A stretch of 64,000 nt of DNA from Tolypothrix bouteillei VB521301 (GCF_000760695.4 NZ_JHEG04000002.1:1-64000), one strand, 5' to 3'; shown: positions 51,425 through 60,344, counted from the first letter of the stretch. The notes: generated from the letters alone by a model not told the origin. Translations and numbers: made by a program.

Positions 51425-51602
51425 ATACAGAAGGCTCCGCCTCCGAGTAAAGCATTCTAGGGCGGAGCCACCGAAACAAGGCGGGTAAAGCAGGAAGACG
51501 CTACCAACAGGACAAGCAAAAGCCAATTCCCTGGCGGGGAGCCACTAGAGGCGAGGTGAGGAGCTTGTATGATTTACCAACAACTTCTGCAGAAGTTGTT
51601 GG
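51425..51602. repeat. GGCTCCGCC repeat and a perfect 26-bp palindrome
   Basis: GAAGGCTCCGCCTCC (51429-51443) with GGGCGGAGCC (51461-51470) is a copy of the GGAGGCTCCGCCTCC family, also at 12206 and within the MITE at 61199. At 51577-51602 the 13-base CCAACAACTTCTG is followed directly by its exact complement, so the hairpin has no free loop bases beyond the turn. No T-run follows on either strand. The region lies between the DUF3531 and TPR genes. Confidence 0.75.
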
Positions 51603-51633
51603 CGCTCTGACAGTCGCAAGCAAGATTGCGTGT

Positions 51634-52572
51634 TTATCTACTAGCTGAAGCGATTTCTTTTACAGCCTTACCTCGTTCGCGTTCAATTTGTTTAACCACG
51701 CTTGCTGGGAGAAACCCTTTCTTACTCAAGGCTTTGTCAAAGTGATCGACAGCTTCCTGAATGAGTTTTGTATTTTTATCTTTCTTACCCTGTTCTCTAA
51801 GAATTTGAGCTTTGAGATAATACAGTTCTGGATTGTCTGAGGTCACCTTTAGCGCACGGTTAGTATAATCTAGGGCTTGGGAGTACTGTTTCATATCTCG
51901 ATAAGCAAGAGCAATTCCGCGATCGACTAAATACTGAGGCGCAGCATTTTTTTCAAATTTTTCGATCGCTTGTTCTGGATTGGAAAAAGGCAAGTTCACC
52001 GCTAGCATTAAATCCATATAGCCTTTAACCAAATTTAATTCAGGATCGGTTGCAGAAACAGCTTCCGCTAAATCTAAAAACTTATAAACTTCTCGCAATC
52101 GGCTCAGGGCTTTAGGCGCACCACTGAGTGTCCCTTCACGCTGTAGAATCACAGCCCCTTCTAAAAAATGCCCGACAGCACTATATAAATTGCCACGTAG
52201 AGGGTCGCTAGAAACAAGTTTTTGTGCGACTTCTAAAGTTTTTTTGCTGTACGTCTCTAGAGCATTCCAATCTTGATTCGTATATGCTAAAGATGCTTTC
52301 ATCGCATAAGCTAAAGGTTCATCGGCTTCTTTTGTAAGTGCTTCTTGCACTTGATTTTCAGCTGCTTGATAATTCCCCTGCTCGAAAATTGCTTTAAAAG
52401 CTGCTTCAGTTTTGTCACCAATGTTGCGAGGTTCTTTAGCCCGAAATGGATCTGCAGCTAAAGAGGAATTGATACAGATATTCAGTATGAGAGTAGCTGC
52501 AAAAGCGACTTTAGCTAAGCGAGAAAGTTGAGTCGTCACAATTTTTGGCAGCACGGGCAATTGTTCAGTCAT
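51634..52572 (-). CDS. Exported TPR protein (Sll0314-like)
   Basis: A 312-residue protein with an N-terminal signal ('LAKVAFAATLILNICINSSL', followed by A-A-D). TPR-like helices are seen in 'AFKAIFEQGNYQAAENQVQE', 'PLAYAMKASLAYTNQDWNAL', 'YLVDRGIALAYRDMKQYSQA' and 'PELYYLKAQILREQGKKDKN'. The middle ('LRGNLYSAVGHFLEGAVILQ') is more variable. Proteins of this type are common in cyanobacteria, exported to the periplasm, and likely serve as scaffolds; exact role unknown. It has a 378-base upstream region without other genes. Confidence 0.82.
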   Translation of the reverse strand: MTEQLPVLPKIVTTQLSRLAKVAFAATLILNICINSSLAADPFRAKEPRNIGDKTEAAFKAIFEQGNYQAAENQVQEALTKEADEPLAYAMKASLAYTNQDWNALETYSKKTLEVAQKLVSSDPLRGNLYSAVGHFLEGAVILQREGTLSGAPKALSRLREVYKFLDLAEAVSATDPELNLVKGYMDLMLAVNLPFSNPEQAIEKFEKNAAPQYLVDRGIALAYRDMKQYSQALDYTNRALKVTSDNPELYYLKAQILREQGKKDKNTKLIQEAVDHFDKALSKKGFLPASVVKQIERERGKAVKEIASASR

Positions 52573-52950
52573 GGTTATCCTCAGGGAAATTGCTATTGTA
52601 TATGTTTTCTTTGTTACTTATAATATAAAAATGACTTGTTCTAGGCCGTGTCTGTTGTTGTCAAAAGTTTCTATACTGGTTGACTTCGGCAATTTTTTCG
52701 AGTTCCCATAATTGTTGTAACTATTTTTTCCAAAAGAATTTGCGAAAATGGAAATAATTAGCCAAAACAGCCGTCGGCGCATCTCTCACAGGGAGAGACT
52801 TGTAACTTCAATCGGGAAGCAAGAGAGCTTTTGCTGCTAGAGGTCACAGTTCGCGAGGCAGATAATGCGCTATAAATTTTCCAGGGAACAAGTGTTCTTT
52901 ACCGTGTAATCAATAAGTAAGTTGCTGACTCTCTCTATTATTCTTAACAA
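52573..52950. other. Intergenic, divergent promoter region
   Basis: It separates the minus-strand TPR gene and the plus-strand ABC gene. TATAATATAAAAATGAC (52619-52635) is AT-rich enough to hold a promoter. No repeat, RNA gene or operator was recognised. Confidence 0.4.
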
Positions 52951-53619
52951 ATGCTCTATCTCAGAAGTATAATTTATCATCCAACTGCCTGCCCAACTGC
53001 AATCCTTAAATCAATTAATCTGGAATTAGCACCCCAACAACTTGGTCTTATCATTGGACCAAGCGGGTCTGGTAAAACTACGTTACTTGAAATTTTGTCT
53101 GGACTTGCTGAACCTACCTCAGGATCTATCTTTTGGCGAGAACAAGAACTGCTTGCAGAACAGATGCAACAGTTGGCTGGTTTAGTTTTTCAGTTTCCCG
53201 AACGACATTTTTGTGGCGGTACTATTTTAGAAGAATTGCGCTTGGGACATCCAGAGTTGGGAACAGAGCGAGTTAAGCAAGCACTGACTGAAGTAGGATT
53301 GGAGCATTTGTCTTTAAGTACATCGCCCCATGCTTTAAGTGGAGGTCAGCAACGGCGTTTGGCTCTAGCCGTACAACTGATTCGTCAGCCCCATTTACTG
53401 TTGCTTGATGAACCTACCGCAGGATTGGATTGGTCCATGCGGCGACAATTGGTCAGTTTGCTGGCAAAGTTGAAAAAGGATTGGACTCTACTGATTGTGA
53501 CTCATGATGCGGGTGATTTGTTAGCGATCGCAGACTGTTGCTGGACTCTCAAGCATGGTGAACTGCAATCAGCCGACCCGATGACACTGGTGTCGAAGGA
53601 GAGGTTGGTGGTTAGTTAG
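52951..53619 (+). CDS. Orphan ABC-transporter ATPase
   Basis: A 222-residue ABC ATPase. Walker A 'LIIGPSGSGKTTLLEILSGL' (~33-52), Q-loop 'LVFQFPERHFCGGTILEELR', signature 'HALSGGQQRRLALAVQLIRQ' (~130-149), Walker B 'LLLLDEPTAGLDWSMRRQLV' and the H-loop 'LLIVTHDAGDL' are all intact. The 'FQFPERHFCGGTILEELRLG' segment resembles EcfA-type ATPases (energy-coupling factor), where Q-F-P-E is typical. No permease or substrate-binding gene lies beside it, so its partner is elsewhere. It may energise vitamin, cobalt or nickel uptake; this is inference. Confidence 0.92.
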   Translation: MLYLRSIIYHPTACPTAILKSINLELAPQQLGLIIGPSGSGKTTLLEILSGLAEPTSGSIFWREQELLAEQMQQLAGLVFQFPERHFCGGTILEELRLGHPELGTERVKQALTEVGLEHLSLSTSPHALSGGQQRRLALAVQLIRQPHLLLLDEPTAGLDWSMRRQLVSLLAKLKKDWTLLIVTHDAGDLLAIADCCWTLKHGELQSADPMTLVSKERLVVS

Positions 53620-53666
53620 TGGTTAGTTGTTAGTAGAGGCGCAAGGCTCTGCGCTTTCTACAACAA

Positions 53667-53873
53667 CTAACAAAATTGGTTGCTATTGAGCACTGCTTCT
53701 CCATGGTCTGGAATCCAAGCTAACCACTCATCTTGTGAAATCTGACACAAAAGCAAAGCTTCATGAAAACTGTAAGGACTGGGTAGTTCTGTCAATGTTA
53801 CCCAGTTATTGGACTCAAGAGAGCATGAAGGATAAAGGATAAAGGATGAAGGTATAAGTTCTTGAGGATTCAT
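53667..53873 (-). CDS. Small hypothetical protein partly encoded by repeats
   Basis: Using ATG 53873, 68 residues; a longer frame starts at 53933. The C-terminal ~45 residues ('NNWVTLTELPSPYSFHEALL' and 'CQISQDEWLAWIPDHGEAVL') look like a genuine folded, conserved-type cyanobacterial protein with W-x-A-W-(I/V)-P-D-x-G. The N-terminal half ('MNPQELIPSSFILYPSCSLE') is read through GGATAAAGGATAAAGGATGA repeats (53828-53850), so it is repeat-derived. Function unknown. It is convergent with the ABC ATPase gene. Confidence 0.55.
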   Translation of the reverse strand: MNPQELIPSSFILYPSCSLESNNWVTLTELPSPYSFHEALLLCQISQDEWLAWIPDHGEAVLNSNQFC

Positions 53874-53933
53874 ACTCTGTCTGCTGTCTGGGGAAGTTAT
53901 AAGCAAGTTTTTACTTGAGAGTTCATACTTCAT

Positions 53934-54276
53934 ACTTCATCCTTGGCTGCGTTCAAGCCTTATCTCATGGGCTAATCAAAAATTATTTCTGTAACTAAGA
54001 CTACAAAATAAACAAGAATTTTGGAAAGAAAATGTTTTATAACTTTACGCTTTGCCAACACATCCTTCACGGGTGCTTGTAAAGGTACAGGGCGAGCATC
54101 CCAGATAAATCGGTAGTTTTAGAACACTGTAAGGTTGTGCTTATCCCGAATTCGTTACCCCCTAAAAGTGTTGAGTTGTGTTGCGAGTCAGTTCTTTTGC
54201 GTCTTAATGGGCGCTAGGCTGAAAAATAGGTAGGTCAACACAATTAATCCCTGGTAGGGATGGGTATAAATTAAAC
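53934..54276. other. Intergenic, pcyA upstream region
   Basis: 343 bases with no supported gene. It starts with the tail of an AAGTATGAAGTATG-type repeat (53918-53942). CCCTGGTAGGGATGGG (54250-54265) just before pcyA can form a short stem and may lie in the 5' leader. No promoter is certain. Confidence 0.4.
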
Positions 54277-55014
54277 ATGACAACAACTTCTTTCCCATCA
54301 CTGCGCGAGCAACAGCATCCTTTAATTCGTCAATTAGCAGATTGTATCGAACAGACTTGGCAAAAATACCTTGATTTGTCGCCCTATGATTTGCCAGCGG
54401 AATTTGGTTATGTAGAAGGTCGGCTTGAAGGAGAAAAACTGACCATCGAAAATCGCTGCTATCAAACACCCCAGTTCCGAAAAATGCATTTAGAACTGGC
54501 AAAGGTGGGAAATATGCTAGATATTTTGCACTGTGTGATGTTTCCCCGCCCAGAATACAACATACCGATGTTTGGGTGCGATTTAGTGGGAGGAAGAGGT
54601 CAAATTAGTGCGGCGATCGCAGACCTTTCTCCAGTTGATGTGGAATATAGATTACCCCAATCCTATACTTCTGAACTTGGGGTATTGCCTAACCTCAACT
54701 TTTCACAACCCCGTGAATTACCGGAGTGGGGACATATATTTTCAGAATTTTGTCTCTTTGTTCGTCCTAATTCAACTGAAGAAGAAAGTATGTTTCTCAC
54801 CCGCGTACAAGAGTTTTTAAACATTCATTGTACGCAAGCGCTGATATCTAAGCCAGTTTCACCAGAACACAGGTTAAACATTCTTAGCGGACAAAGAAAT
54901 TACTGCACCCAACAACAACAAAATGACAAAACCCGCCGCGTACTGGAAAAAGCTTTTGGTGCAGATTGGGCAGAATGTTATATGACTACAGTTTTATTTG
55001 ATATGCCTGATTAG
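54277..55014 (+). CDS. pcyA: Phycocyanobilin:ferredoxin oxidoreductase
   Basis: A 245-residue protein, normal length. The conserved centre '[20 protein letters not shown]' followed by '[20 protein letters not shown]' contains the catalytic histidine and aspartate (equivalent to His88 and Asp105 in Synechocystis). '[20 protein letters not shown]' and '[20 protein letters not shown]' end the domain. The enzyme reduces biliverdin IXalpha in two two-electron steps with ferredoxin to phycocyanobilin, the chromophore of phycobilisomes and phytochromes. The haem oxygenase gene is not in the window. Confidence 0.97.
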   Translation: MTTTSFPSLREQQHPLIRQLADCIEQTWQKYLDLSPYDLPAEFGYVEGRLEGEKLTIENRCYQTPQFRKMHLELAKVGNMLDILHCVMFPRPEYNIPMFGCDLVGGRGQISAAIADLSPVDVEYRLPQSYTSELGVLPNLNFSQPRELPEWGHIFSEFCLFVRPNSTEEESMFLTRVQEFLNIHCTQALISKPVSPEHRLNILSGQRNYCTQQQQNDKTRRVLEKAFGADWAECYMTTVLFDMPD

Positions 55015-55094
55015 TTAGTGGTTAGTTGTTAGTGGTTAGTTGTTACTAGCCATTAACTATTAGCTATTAGCTATTAGCCATTAGCTATCAGCCA
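55012..55094. repeat. TTAGTGG and TTAGCTA repeats, after pcyA
   Basis: GTTAGTTGTTAGTGGTTAG units (55013-55046) are followed by TTAGCTATTAGCTATTAGC units (55061-55090). They directly follow the pcyA stop. The following bases to 55543 hold no gene; AGCAATCCTAATTGGG (55329-55344) is another short dispersed repeat. Confidence 0.75.
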
Positions 55095-55543
55095 TTCTGT
55101 AGATTTCGTTACGTTTTCCAGCAACTTCTAAATGTAGAATTCAATTAACAAGAGAAGATGAAGCCATACAACTTATAGCTGTATGGCATTACCTTTATCA
55201 AGAAATAGTTTGTTTATGAACTTATTGATTAACTCAAGATTTGCCAATATTAATATTCAGGCAAATAATTTCTCGTATTGACTTGTATGTAGTGCATCTT
55301 AAAACCGTAATGATTTCAGTACCATAATAGCAATCCTAATTGGGTAGGTATTGCCCACCCTTCGTGAATGCCACAAATCAAATAGGATTGATATAGATAA
55401 TACCAATTGGAAAAAAGAATGAGACAGATTGTTGGATGAAATTAAGTCCAAGCAAGGCTGTGTCAGTCTAAAATCCAAAATGGTGTAAGTTTTTGCTCGC
55501 AATAATATGCTTTATAGAAAAGAGATTTTTTTAAAGCATTAAT

Positions 55544-55618
55544 CGTAGGTTGGGTTGGTAAAAAAACCCAACATACTCCCATATTTGTTAGGTTGCGCCA
55601 CGATTAACCCAACCTACG
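55544..55618. repeat. Inverted repeat CGTAGGTTGGGTT ... AACCCAACCTACG
   Basis: Arms of 13 bases are perfect (55544-55556 and 55606-55618), and AAACCCAAC inside pairs with the left arm as an alternative. This GTAGGTTGGGTT element is well known as an intergenic repeat in cyanobacteria. It lies 32 bases upstream of the devB start and falsely extends its reading frame. Confidence 0.8.
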
Positions 55619-55650
55619 CCCAAGCGTGCTTTTTATCCAAAGAGGGGAAA

Positions 55651-57099
55651 ATGCAATCCAACGAACAACCACCTATATCCAGGTTCAATGAGAAATCAAA
55701 TTTAAGGGAACAGCTCTTTTTTGAGGATGAAAAATCAAAAGTTTGGTGGTTAATTGCTGTCTCCTTACCAGTAGTGGTTTCCTTTGGTGCTCTTACTATA
55801 GCTAAAGTCGAGCAAATCAAACAAGCAAATACACCCGTACCGAGTGCGCCAGTTCCTACCAGTATTAATGCTGTGGGTCGTTTGGAACCGCGAGGGGAAG
55901 TGCTTAAATTATCTGCACCTGCGGGGGTTGAAGGTTCATCGCGGGTTGAGCAAGTGTATGTGAAAGAGGGAGAACGGGTTCAAAGAGGTCAAGTCATTGC
56001 TATTTTGGATAACTTCAGCAGTTCTCAAGCATCTGTGGAAGAAGCCAGAGCTAAACTGCAAGAAGCCCGTGCTAATTTAGCTAATGTCAAAGCTGGTTCG
56101 CCAAGAGACATTCAAGCGCAAAAAGCAGTTATTGGTCGTTTGCAAGCTCAGTTAGCTGGGGAAAAGGATGCTCAGCAAGCAACAATTGCTCGTATAACAG
56201 CACAGTTAAATGGGGAAAGAATTGCTTTGCAAGCAACAATTAATCGCATTCAAGCTGAAATAGAAGGGCAAAAAGATGCTTTAATAGCATCGGTTGCGCG
56301 TGTCAGAGCCGAACAACGTAACGCTCAAGTTGACGCCCAAAGATATGAAATGTTGTATAGAGAAGGTGCAATTTCCCAACAAGAACGAGACAAACGGCGG
56401 TTAAGTTTGGAAACTAGCAATTCTTCACTTGCTGAAATCAAGGCTAACCAGAAGAAAGCGATCGCAACTTTAAGACAGGAGCTTGCTGAAGCCAGAGCTA
56501 ACCAGCTAAAAACCGTAGCAACTTTGCAACAGCAACTTATTGAAGCTAGAGTCACGCGGGACAAAACTGTAGCAACTTTGCAAAGACAAATTGATGAAGA
56601 AAGAGCGAGATTTAATAGAATTCAAGAAGTTCGTCCCATTGATGTACAGATAGCACAGGCGCAAGTTGGTAATGCGATCGCATCTCTAAGGAGAGCAGAA
56701 GCACAATTAGGTTTGAGCTACATTAAAGCACCAATTGCTGGAGAAATTCTCAAAATCCATACTAAAGCTGGAGAAAGCATGAGCCAATACGGTATTGCTG
56801 AAATGGGACGAACCGATCAAATGATTGTTGTTGCGGAAGTTCCAGAAGACAGTATTGGTAAAGTGCGTCTCGGTCAACAAGTTATGGTCACCAGTGATAA
56901 TGGAGCTTTTGATGGAGAATTACAAGGAACAGTCTCCGAAATCGGTAGGAAAATTGGCAAAAAAGATGTGTTGAATACCGATCCCGCAGCTGATATTGAT
57001 GCCAGAGTAGTAGAAGTAAAAATTACTCTCTCTCCACAAGATACCAAACGAGTTGCTAACCTCACCAACGCTAAAGTTGTTGTGGAAATAGGTATATAG
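55651..57099 (+). CDS. devB: DevB-family membrane fusion protein of an ABC exporter
   Basis: ATG 55651 gives 482 residues starting 'MQSNEQPPISRFNEKSNLRE'; upstream codons lie in the inverted repeat. One membrane segment ('WWLIAVSLPVVVSFGALTIA', ~residues 33-52) is followed by the biotinyl-lipoyl-like half ('SRVEQVYVKEGERVQRGQVI'), a long coiled coil (~135-350, many A-x-L-Q-x-E heptads, 'EARAKLQEARANLANVKAGS') and the second half ('AQLGLSYIKAPIAGEILKIH', 'VVAEVPEDSIGKVRLGQQVM'). In Anabaena DevBCA with TolC exports the heterocyst glycolipids; paralogues export other products. It starts the devB-devC-devA cluster. Confidence 0.92.
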   Translation: MQSNEQPPISRFNEKSNLREQLFFEDEKSKVWWLIAVSLPVVVSFGALTIAKVEQIKQANTPVPSAPVPTSINAVGRLEPRGEVLKLSAPAGVEGSSRVEQVYVKEGERVQRGQVIAILDNFSSSQASVEEARAKLQEARANLANVKAGSPRDIQAQKAVIGRLQAQLAGEKDAQQATIARITAQLNGERIALQATINRIQAEIEGQKDALIASVARVRAEQRNAQVDAQRYEMLYREGAISQQERDKRRLSLETSNSSLAEIKANQKKAIATLRQELAEARANQLKTVATLQQQLIEARVTRDKTVATLQRQIDEERARFNRIQEVRPIDVQIAQAQVGNAIASLRRAEAQLGLSYIKAPIAGEILKIHTKAGESMSQYGIAEMGRTDQMIVVAEVPEDSIGKVRLGQQVMVTSDNGAFDGELQGTVSEIGRKIGKKDVLNTDPAADIDARVVEVKITLSPQDTKRVANLTNAKVVVEIGI

Positions 57100-57291
57100 C
57101 TAATGGCTAATGGTTAATGGCTAATGGTTAATGGCTAATGGCTAATGGTTAATGGCTAATGGCTAATGGCTAATGGCTAATGGCTAATGGTTAATGGCTA
57201 ATGGCTAATGGCTAATGGTTAATGGCTAATGGCTAATGGTTAATGGCTAATGGCTAATGGTTAATGGCTAATGGCTAATGGCTAATGGCTG
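57096..57291. repeat. Long heptamer array between devB and devC (~27 units)
   Basis: About 27 units of TAATGGC, TAATGGT or similar, all in one orientation, beginning in the devB stop codon region (TAGCTAATGGCTAATGG). Unit length is seven throughout with single-base variants. It is the largest short-repeat array of the window and separates two genes that are usually close together. No hairpin is possible because all units have one direction. It ends 36 bases before the devC ATG. Confidence 0.95.
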
Positions 57292-57326
57292 GTAATAACT
57301 AATAACTAACAACTAAAAACTAATCA

Positions 57327-58490
57327 ATGAAACAATTACTTAACAAAATTCCTTTAGCTTGGTTGCAGCTAAAGCGGGAAAAAACGCGTCTTGCTGTGGC
57401 GCTTGCAGGAATTGCTTTTGCTGATATTCTTATGTTTATGCAGCTTGGCTTCCGGGATTCTTTGTACTACAGTAACGTTCGTCTCCACATGAGTTTGCAA
57501 GGAGATATTGTTTTAATTAACAATCAATCTAATGCTGTACTGTCATTAAAACCTTTTTCTCAACGGCGTCTCTATAAATCTTTAGATTTTCCGGCGGTTG
57601 AATCTGTTCATCCTATTTACTTGGATTATGCTCCTTGGAAAAATCCCGTGACGGGTCGATTCCGCAATCTTTTGATTCTTGGTATTAATCCTGAGTTTAA
57701 TGTGCTGAATTTACCTGGAGTTGAGGAAAATATAGATAAAATTAAATTATCTGATGTTGTTTTGTACGATCGCTCTTCCCGACAAGAATATGGTCCAATT
57801 GTTGCTGAGTTTGAACAAAATAAAACTGTGACAGCAGAAGTGAGAAATCGGAAGATTAAGGTAGGTGGATTATTTACATTAGGTGCATCCTTTGGAGCAG
57901 ATGGTAATTTAGTTACGAGCGATCTGAATTTTCTCCGTATCTTTCCCCATCGCAGTGCGGGATTGATTGATATAGGTTTGATTAAATTAAAGCCTGGTGC
58001 AGATGCAATTGCTGTTGCTCAAAATTTGAAGAATTATTTGCCCAAAGATATCAAGGTTTTTACCAAGCAGGAATTTGTTGATTTTGAGAGAAATTATTGG
58101 GCGAGTAGTACAGCAATTGGTTTCATTTTTTCTTTAGGAACGGTCATGGGGTTCATTGTTGGAACTGTGATTGTCTATCAAATTCTGTATACTGAAGTAA
58201 CAGACCATTTATCTGAATATGCTACTCTAAAAGCAATTGGTTATACACAAAATTATTTATTATCTGTTATTTTACAAGAAGCTTTAATTTTAGCAATTTT
58301 AGGATATATGCCTGGAATAGCTGTCACTCTTTTCTTATATGACAGGGCTAGGGCTGCTACTCTTCTCCCAATTTTCATGAGTGGAGAAAGAGCAATTATG
58401 GTAATGATTTTGACGATTCTAATGTGTTTTATCTCTGGCGCGATCGCTGTTAGAAAATTAAGTTCTGCCGATCCAGCAGACATATTTTAA
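57327..58490 (+). CDS. devC: DevC-family ABC exporter permease
   Basis: A 387-residue membrane protein with the MacB/FtsX-type topology: first helix 'TRLAVALAGIAFADILMFMQ', a large extracytoplasmic region (~50-255, with 'SVHPIYLDYAPWKNPVTGRF'), then three helices ('AIGFIFSLGTVMGFIVGTVI', 'YLLSVILQEALILAILGYMP' and 'ERAIMVMILTILMCFISGAI'). The 'LSEYATLKAIGYTQNYLLSV' coupling segment contacts the ATPase. It pairs with DevA and DevB. Start ATG 57327 follows AACTAACAACTAAAAACTAA spacer sequence. Confidence 0.92.
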   Translation: MKQLLNKIPLAWLQLKREKTRLAVALAGIAFADILMFMQLGFRDSLYYSNVRLHMSLQGDIVLINNQSNAVLSLKPFSQRRLYKSLDFPAVESVHPIYLDYAPWKNPVTGRFRNLLILGINPEFNVLNLPGVEENIDKIKLSDVVLYDRSSRQEYGPIVAEFEQNKTVTAEVRNRKIKVGGLFTLGASFGADGNLVTSDLNFLRIFPHRSAGLIDIGLIKLKPGADAIAVAQNLKNYLPKDIKVFTKQEFVDFERNYWASSTAIGFIFSLGTVMGFIVGTVIVYQILYTEVTDHLSEYATLKAIGYTQNYLLSVILQEALILAILGYMPGIAVTLFLYDRARAATLLPIFMSGERAIMVMILTILMCFISGAIAVRKLSSADPADIF

Positions 58491-58493
58491 ATT

Positions 58494-58561
58494 ATGAATT
58501 ATGAATTATGAATTATGAAAAAGTAAAAATTTATAATTCATAATTCATAATTCATAATTCA
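58494..58561. repeat. ATTATGA / TCATAAT palindromic repeat
   Basis: Four AATTATG units (58494-58519) face four complementary CATAATT units (58533-58560); the stem could be ~27 bp. It lies between devC and devA with its last base 27 bases before the devA start. It is of the same family as 19931-19992. Confidence 0.85.
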
Positions 58562-58587
58562 CAGTCCTTTATTTTTGAAGAAATCTT

Positions 58588-59295
58588 ATGTATTCAGGAC
58601 CTGTAATTTCTATCAATAAGTTAAACCATTACTATGGAAGAGGCTCTTTAAAAAGACAAATTTTATTTGATATAAACCTAGAAATTTTTCCGGGTGAAAT
58701 TGTTATTATGACTGGACCCTCGGGTTCGGGAAAAACAACATTGCTAAGTTTGATTGGGGGTTTGCGTTCTGTACAAGAAGGAAGTTTGAAATTTTTAGAT
58801 GTAGAACTTTTTAGAGCGAGTCAAAACAAATTAGTCAATATTCGGCGTAAGATTGGCTATATTTTCCAAGCACATAATTTGCTAGAATTTCTAACTGCAA
58901 GGCAAAACGTGCAAATGGCTGTGGAGTTAAATCAGCACGTTTCTCCCCAAAACGCCATTACTAAATCAGAAGCAATGTTGAGAGCAGTCGGTTTGGGAGA
59001 ACGGATTAATTACTATCCGGAACATCTTTCCGGAGGACAAAAACAAAGGATTGCGATCGCCCGCGCATTGGTCAACAATCCATCGCTGGTGCTAGCCGAC
59101 GAACCGACAGCAGCATTGGATAAACAGTCAGGACGAGATGTCGTGGAGTTGATGCAGCGCCTAGCAAAAGATCAGGGAACGTCGATATTATTAGTGACCC
59201 ACGACAACCGTATTTTAGACATAGCAGACCGTATTGTAGAAATGGAAGATGGTCTTTTAGCCCGCGATTCTCAAGGAAAAGTGAGGAATAATTGA
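58588..59295 (+). CDS. devA: DevA-family ABC exporter ATPase
   Basis: A 235-residue ATPase of the MacB type: Walker A 'VIMTGPSGSGKTTLLSLIGG' (~42-61), 'IGYIFQAHNLLEFLTARQNV' (Q-loop), signature 'HLSGGQKQRIAIARALVNNP', Walker B 'LVLADEPTAALDKQSGRDVV' and H-loop 'SILLVTHDNRILDIADRIV'. It powers the DevBC translocator. The B-C-A order is the usual one, with repeats in both gaps here. Which molecule is exported (heterocyst glycolipid or another lipid or peptide) cannot be settled from sequence. Confidence 0.94.
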   Translation: MYSGPVISINKLNHYYGRGSLKRQILFDINLEIFPGEIVIMTGPSGSGKTTLLSLIGGLRSVQEGSLKFLDVELFRASQNKLVNIRRKIGYIFQAHNLLEFLTARQNVQMAVELNQHVSPQNAITKSEAMLRAVGLGERINYYPEHLSGGQKQRIAIARALVNNPSLVLADEPTAALDKQSGRDVVELMQRLAKDQGTSILLVTHDNRILDIADRIVEMEDGLLARDSQGKVRNN

Positions 59296-59346
59296 TCTAA
59301 AGACGTGCCAACACGCTGAAGTACAAATAATGCAAACGGGGTGTCT

Positions 59347-60240
59347 CTAAACCTTTTCACTTTTTGCCGATTTTTTCTTTCCTGGGGGACTGGGTGGATT
59401 TGGCTGACTGGGTAGATCTGGCTGTCCGGGCTGTTGTCCTGGAGTGCTACCATTGGGCTGACGGCTGGTTCGGAAAGACACATTCACACCTTCATTTGAT
59501 TGTTCCAAAACTAGCATAGGTGTGGGTTTCGCTTTTTGATCCCAATGCATGTAAGCAATGCGTCCTTGAATGGTTGGTTGCCAAGTATCATTGTCCTCTG
59601 CTGGGCTGAGGAAATTTTCAACGCAGTCAATGATTTGGCTGATAGTCGCAGAAGTTGGTTGAGTGGGTAATTTCATCATCCGGATTTGGATGCGGAAGAG
59701 AACTCGCTTGACGATGTTTGGCGCATTACCAGTTTCATACTCTACGTCAAACATTTCATCCACTTGTCGTCCGTTACTGCTCGCTATACCTACAACACCC
59801 TGGTTCCCTTGTCCCGGACGGAGCGCTTGAGAAATTTTTTCTTTAACTTGGATTTTGATTTGATTGACGATCGCAAAATGGAATACTTCTTCCGACATCC
59901 GCATCCGCAGATAATCCAGGTTAAACTCCCGCGAGTTAATCAAATCGGGATTCGTTTCCATTTTACGAATAGTTTCTAAAGCAAGCTTAAACTTTTTGTC
60001 CAGTTCTCGAGTGCGGAACTGTTCAAACTTAATTTTTTTCTCCAGTTTTTTGATCTGGATTTTGCCGTATACAATCAAAGCAACAACAACCAACGCCAGT
60101 CCTACCGAAGCGATCCCCAAGATTGGGGTAAGTATTTGAATATCATTACTTTGAACTTCTTGAGAAGCTTTGGTTGGTACGGGCTTTGTTGTTACAGGTT
60201 TTGGCTTGGCGGATTGGGCAACACTCACTGGGGTGGACAT
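59347..60240 (-). CDS. Conserved-type membrane-anchored hypothetical protein
   Basis: A 297-residue protein. The first ~35 residues are Lys/Pro/Thr-rich ('KPKPVTTKPVPTKASQEVQS'), then one membrane segment ('PILGIASVGLALVVVALIVY', ~39-58) followed by a charged coiled coil ('KKLEKKIKFEQFRTRELDKK'). A soluble domain spans ~95-255 ('LDYLRMRMSEEVFHFAIVNQ', 'VVGIASSNGRQVDEMFDVEY', 'QIIDCVENFLSPAEDNDTWQ'). The end is Pro/Gly/Gln-rich. I do not recognise the family; the pattern is seen in cyanobacterial proteins of unknown role. It is divergent from the HAD gene at 60345. Confidence 0.8.
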   Translation of the reverse strand: MSTPVSVAQSAKPKPVTTKPVPTKASQEVQSNDIQILTPILGIASVGLALVVVALIVYGKIQIKKLEKKIKFEQFRTRELDKKFKLALETIRKMETNPDLINSREFNLDYLRMRMSEEVFHFAIVNQIKIQVKEKISQALRPGQGNQGVVGIASSNGRQVDEMFDVEYETGNAPNIVKRVLFRIQIRMMKLPTQPTSATISQIIDCVENFLSPAEDNDTWQPTIQGRIAYMHWDQKAKPTPMLVLEQSNEGVNVSFRTSRQPNGSTPGQQPGQPDLPSQPNPPSPPGKKKSAKSEKV

Positions 60241-60344
60241 GGTTCACAAACACAGAAATAGATTCCTTATGCATAGGATGCCCAAATCGTCTATCCTAAA
60301 TTGCGGTGTTGTTAATGTTTTTTGTAGCTTTTTTTCTACCGCAT

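Noticed and set aside
55555..55650. N-terminal extension of DevB
   Set aside because: The codons lie in a dispersed inverted repeat, and the conserved start region follows ATG 55651.
57096..57291. CRISPR array or protein-coding repeat after devB
   Set aside because: The period is seven bases without spacers, and frames are closed by regular TAA/TAG; it is a short tandem repeat array.
58494..58561. Terminator of devC
   Set aside because: The AT-rich stem has the unit structure of a dispersed repeat and no downstream T-run typical of a terminator.
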